Source of the DNA: an uncultured Clostridia bacterium
GTDB taxonomy: Bacteria > Bacillota > Clostridia > Christensenellales > Borkfalkiaceae
Direction: 5' to 3'
Length of the DNA stretch: 43,239 nucleotides
NCBI GenBank assembly: GCA_947631465.1
Contig: CANRLK010000012.1
Span: 1 to 43,239 of the forward strand
The notes beneath the pieces were generated by a model. It saw only the letters and a list, made by a program, of their open reading frames with translations. It was not told the origin of the DNA and did no database searches. Shown here piece by piece: positions 40,424 to 43,239 of this stretch. The position numbers and the translations under genes were made by a program. Each line of letters starts with the position of its first letter. The first letter of the stretch is position 1.

Positions 40424-40537
40424 GGCATCCTCCGCAAACATTTGTTTGCGTTATTATCATAGCATGGAAAGTTGACAGACGGTTGCCGATATGACGGAAA
40501 AAATTATGAAAAAGAAAGATTTTTTTTGTCAGTTTAT

Positions 40538-40566
40538 TTGTGTTTTACGCGCGCGCGTGGTATAAT
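40538..40566 (+). promoter_or_regulatory. Leaderless promoter of the 40574 gene
   Basis: TTGTGT (40538-40543), 17-nt spacer with a CG-alternating run, TATAAT (40561-40566), then GGGATAT and ATG 40574. The expected start is within 1 nt of the ATG. Confidence 0.75.
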
Positions 40567-40573
40567 GGGATAT

Positions 40574-43066
40574 ATGAGATCACAAAAGAGCAAAACTCGC
40601 AGCGCAATCTTTTATATTTTGACGGTTTTCATTGCTGCGGCGGTCATTTTCGCCCTTTCGGCGGGTGCGCCGAAACGGGCAAGAGCGGAGAGCGGACAAA
40701 GCACGTTGTTTTTGCCGGGGAGCGCCGAAGAATATCTTCCGCTTGAAAATCCCTCGGACATGGCGATGAACGGTTCGTATCTCGTGATCGCCGACAAGGA
40801 CGGGCTGTACATCTTCGACCGAGCGGCGGGGCGATATGAGCGTTACGCGCACACGGGCGGCGGGTCGATCTCCAAGGTGCAGTTCACGAAGGACGGAAGG
40901 CTGTTCTTTTCCGACCAAGGCGCGCACATCTATCAATATGACTTTACTCTTCGGCAGGCGGTCTTACAGGACAACGTGCCGTGTTCGACGTTTGTGATCG
41001 ACGGCGATACGCTGTATACGGCGGTGGTGACGAGCAGCGGGACGATCTTTTATGCCGTCCCCCACGCGCAGGGCGCGCTCTCGATGGACAAAGCGCAGCA
41101 GTTGGGCGAAGCGATCACCTCGACGAGCAGCCCGCGCATGTTCGTCTATGAAGGGACGATCTATTGCGCCGTCAACAACTATGTGCATGCCTATACCTAT
41201 TCCAACGACGAAGAACGGTACATTTACACCTCCCATCTTTTGGCGGGCAACACGCCCGTGACCGAACTGACGTCGGTGTGCGTGTTTGAAAACGAACTTT
41301 ACTACACGGTAAACGGGTCGTACAGCGGAGACGGGGTCTTTTTGACCCAGCTCGACGACAGCAGCACGCCCATGCTGCGGGGCAAGGGTTTTGCGGCATT
41401 GAGTGCCTGCGAGGGACGGCTGTTCGCGGTGGAGAGCGGCGCAGTGCGGGAATTGAAAAAGGACGAAAACGGCGGGCTAGTCTATACGGGCTATGAGATC
41501 TCGGCTGCCTCCCCTTCCCTGCATCGGCTTTCGGGCGCGGAGGACACCGTTCGGGCGCGCGATCTGCTCGTGATCTCGGACAAGGGCAACGCGCGGGTCT
41601 TGGTCTATCATTTGAAGGAACAAACTTTCTCGGCGCTTTCCTGCGGGGCAGCGGAGAAGATCGCGACGGACGGGAACGTGATCGCGGTGAGCTTCGGCGC
41701 GCAGATCCTGCTCTTCCGCGCGGGAGAGACGGAGAGCTTTGAAAGTTTTACGGCTTCGGGAAACTTGACGGGGCTTGCGGTCATCGACGGCGAATGCTAT
41801 TACACGACGGAAAACGCGTGCGGGAGCGCGGAGAGCGGCGTTTCGGAAGCGACGAGAAAGACGGCGATTTCGGCGCTTTCGGGCGATCTCTTCGGCAATT
41901 TGTACGTCGTTGACGCGCTCGGCAGCGTGACGCGGTATACGCGGGAAGAGTTTTTAGACCGAAAGGCACAGGGCGAACCGCTCGGAATGACCCTACCGAC
42001 GGGCTTTTCATCGCTGCGCGCCGATTTCGAGGGAAATTTATACTACCTCTATCAAGGGAAGCTGTATCGAAACGGCGAAGAAGTTGCGGATTTGAAGGAC
42101 GAAGCGCTCGTCTACCGCGGAGGAGACACGGGCGAAGCGGTGTCGTTTGCGCTCGGGTTCGAGGACGGCGAGCTGTTCGTGCAGTACGGGAACTATATGG
42201 CGACGATGACGGCGGACATTGCGAATCTCAATGAGATCGCGGCGGGGAACGTGTTCGATGCTCTTTTGCGCGCGCCGCAGAAGGAGACACTGCTTTTTGC
42301 GGACGTTTCGGAAAAGGTCTCGGGCGTTGAAGTCGATTTGACGGCGATTGAGGAAGGGAGCGAGACGTTCACGGCGAAGGGATATGCGGAGACGGCAGGC
42401 GGACGGGGCGTGAAGCTCGGCGAGACGGGAAGGTATACCCTCGTCGCCTTGTACCGCGAGTTTCAGTACATTCCGACGCTGTTTTTGACGAAGGATTGCA
42501 AGATCGTCCTGCCCGATTGGCGGGAGACGGAAGCGAGCACGAGATACCTTTCGAGCGAAGTGGGGATGTATCGTTATCCCTGTTTTGAAGAAGGCTTAAA
42601 AGTGGGGATCTTGGAGCGCGGACGGAAGGTCACGATGTATGCGGAGGTGATCGCGGAAGAGGGAAAAGGGTTTGACTTTGCATATGCGGAGCTTTCGGAC
42701 GGCACGCGGGGGTATGTGCCGCTGGGGTATTTGACCGAATATCTCCCCGCCCCGACCGAACCCGAGGGCTACACGCTCGGATATTTGAAGTCGAACACGG
42801 ACGGCGTGACCTTCCGCTCGGAGAACGGGGATACGATCACGGTGACGGAGCGGACGCAGGTTCGGGTGTACGATCTCGGGGACGGGCGCTGTTTTGTACG
42901 GATGGAGAAAGACGGCGTGGAATACACGGGACAGGTGACGAAGAGCATGATCGAGAGCGGAGACCCGAACGCGCTTCGGATCAGTTTGATCATCTTCTTC
43001 TGCATTTTGGCGATTGGAATCATCGCCGCCTATGCGATCTTAGTCCCCAAAAAGAAACGAACGTAA
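40574..43066 (+). CDS. Large double-anchored envelope protein: propeller-like body with SH3-like C-terminus
   Basis: 830 residues. N-terminal TM/signal anchor (about 13-32, AIFYILTVFIAAAVIFALSA), then about 560 residues of repeated strand-turn units (GSYLVIADKDGLYIFDRAAG, TKDGRLFFSDQGAHIYQYDF, DLLVISDKGNARVLVYHLKE, SGDLFGNLYVVDALGSVTRY) typical of NHL/YVTN-like beta-propellers, two SH3-like regions (about 645-725 with RTRG-type YVPLGYLTEYL, and about 735-800), and a C-terminal TM helix IIFFCILAIGIIAAYAILV. It probably spans or sits on the outer face of the membrane. ATG 40574 is set by the promoter 7 nt upstream; there is no ribosome site. Function unknown. Confidence 0.75.
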   Translation: MRSQKSKTRSAIFYILTVFIAAAVIFALSAGAPKRARAESGQSTLFLPGSAEEYLPLENPSDMAMNGSYLVIADKDGLYIFDRAAGRYERYAHTGGGSISKVQFTKDGRLFFSDQGAHIYQYDFTLRQAVLQDNVPCSTFVIDGDTLYTAVVTSSGTIFYAVPHAQGALSMDKAQQLGEAITSTSSPRMFVYEGTIYCAVNNYVHAYTYSNDEERYIYTSHLLAGNTPVTELTSVCVFENELYYTVNGSYSGDGVFLTQLDDSSTPMLRGKGFAALSACEGRLFAVESGAVRELKKDENGGLVYTGYEISAASPSLHRLSGAEDTVRARDLLVISDKGNARVLVYHLKEQTFSALSCGAAEKIATDGNVIAVSFGAQILLFRAGETESFESFTASGNLTGLAVIDGECYYTTENACGSAESGVSEATRKTAISALSGDLFGNLYVVDALGSVTRYTREEFLDRKAQGEPLGMTLPTGFSSLRADFEGNLYYLYQGKLYRNGEEVADLKDEALVYRGGDTGEAVSFALGFEDGELFVQYGNYMATMTADIANLNEIAAGNVFDALLRAPQKETLLFADVSEKVSGVEVDLTAIEEGSETFTAKGYAETAGGRGVKLGETGRYTLVALYREFQYIPTLFLTKDCKIVLPDWRETEASTRYLSSEVGMYRYPCFEEGLKVGILERGRKVTMYAEVIAEEGKGFDFAYAELSDGTRGYVPLGYLTEYLPAPTEPEGYTLGYLKSNTDGVTFRSENGDTITVTERTQVRVYDLGDGRCFVRMEKDGVEYTGQVTKSMIESGDPNALRISLIIFFCILAIGIIAAYAILVPKKKRT

Positions 43067-43173
43067 TTAAGGTGAAGAGCGTCGCACCCACGCCGCTCCC
43101 GCGGGCTCCTTTCGGTGCTTTGCGCCTGCGTCGTCGTTGATTTACGAAACGAACATAAAAAGCAAATAAAAAT

Positions 43174-43192
43174 CCACCCGCATAGCGGGTGG
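43174..43192. terminator. Hairpin after the 40574 gene
   Basis: An 8-bp perfect stem CCACCCGC/GCGGGTGG with ATA loop, preceded by an A-rich run. A second small stem CGGGCATAGCCC follows. The 170 bases after the gene hold no convincing gene; the hairpin pair resembles the ends of some small insertion elements, but nothing here proves one. Confidence 0.6.
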
Positions 43193-43239
43193 TATTTCAT
43201 TTTCGGGCATAGCCCTAATCGATACAGGCGGCGCACAAG

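Noticed and set aside
43030..43236. Minus-strand 68-codon frame at the right edge
   Set aside because: It overlaps the end of the 40574 gene, covers two hairpins and has no ribosome site or recognisable motif.

Overview
The window looks like chromosome of an anaerobic, gut-type low-branching Firmicute (Clostridia, plausibly Christensenellales-like; inference). The evidence is a GC-rich coding style with Gram-positive signals (strong GGAGG ribosome sites, TTGACA/TATAAT promoters), the LL-diaminopimelate aminotransferase route (dapL, dapF), acetate fermentation genes (pta-ackA), an ECF-type folate transporter behind a tetrahydrofolate riboswitch, and no respiratory genes. Most genes in the first 25 kb are core genes on the minus strand. 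|| Layout: 1-2.2 kb holds the tail of an unknown gene, a structured non-coding block and a small three-gene plus-strand operon (membrane protein, TfoX-N-like protein, unknown 252-aa protein). 2.2-7.7 kb is a minus-strand block: THF riboswitch-folT, then lgt-pncB-(DivIVA-like)-lspA-rluD, so both lipoprotein-maturation enzymes (Lgt, LspA) sit in one operon. 7.8-9.5 kb carries yetF-DUF4363 and a glutathione-peroxidase homologue whose catalytic Cys is a Ser. 9.5-10.8 kb is a 1.3-kb gene-free array of mosaic palindromic repeats. 10.8-18.2 kb is mscL, malQ, dapL, pyrG, a second repeat array, dapF and purA. 18.4-21.2 kb has a zinc-ribbon NUDIX hydrolase, a small membrane protein, a possible 30-aa ORF and two tandem paralogous lipoproteins. 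21.6-25.9 kb is rpmF-yceD, ackA-pta and divergent tmcAL. 25.9-29.0 kb is a visibly AT-rich island with a type II restriction-modification pair and one small unknown gene between two similar hairpins. 29.1-31.3 kb holds a cupin, a divergent HxlR regulator and an HtrA-like protease made as a lipoprotein. || 31.4-40.4 kb is the most unusual part: a minus-strand phage morphogenesis cluster whose order resembles a P22-type podovirus head (RinA/ArpU-like regulator, terL, small ORF, portal, scaffold, HK97-fold coat, gp4-like adaptor, gp10-like propeller hub, one more small gene) but with no integrase, replication, lysis, tail-fibre or ejection genes in the window, host-like base composition, and a membrane-anchored host-like protein encoded head-to-head inside it. 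The portal carries a one-base frameshift. 40.6-43.1 kb is a second double-anchored envelope protein with a propeller-like body and SH3-like tail. || Recurrent themes: (i) several promoters place the -10 box only 6-10 nt before ATG, implying leaderless mRNAs; (ii) a family of hairpins with constant flanks and different, complementary stems sits at gene ends, one of them forming the C-terminus of dapF. All assignments are by eye from sequence; no searches were run.
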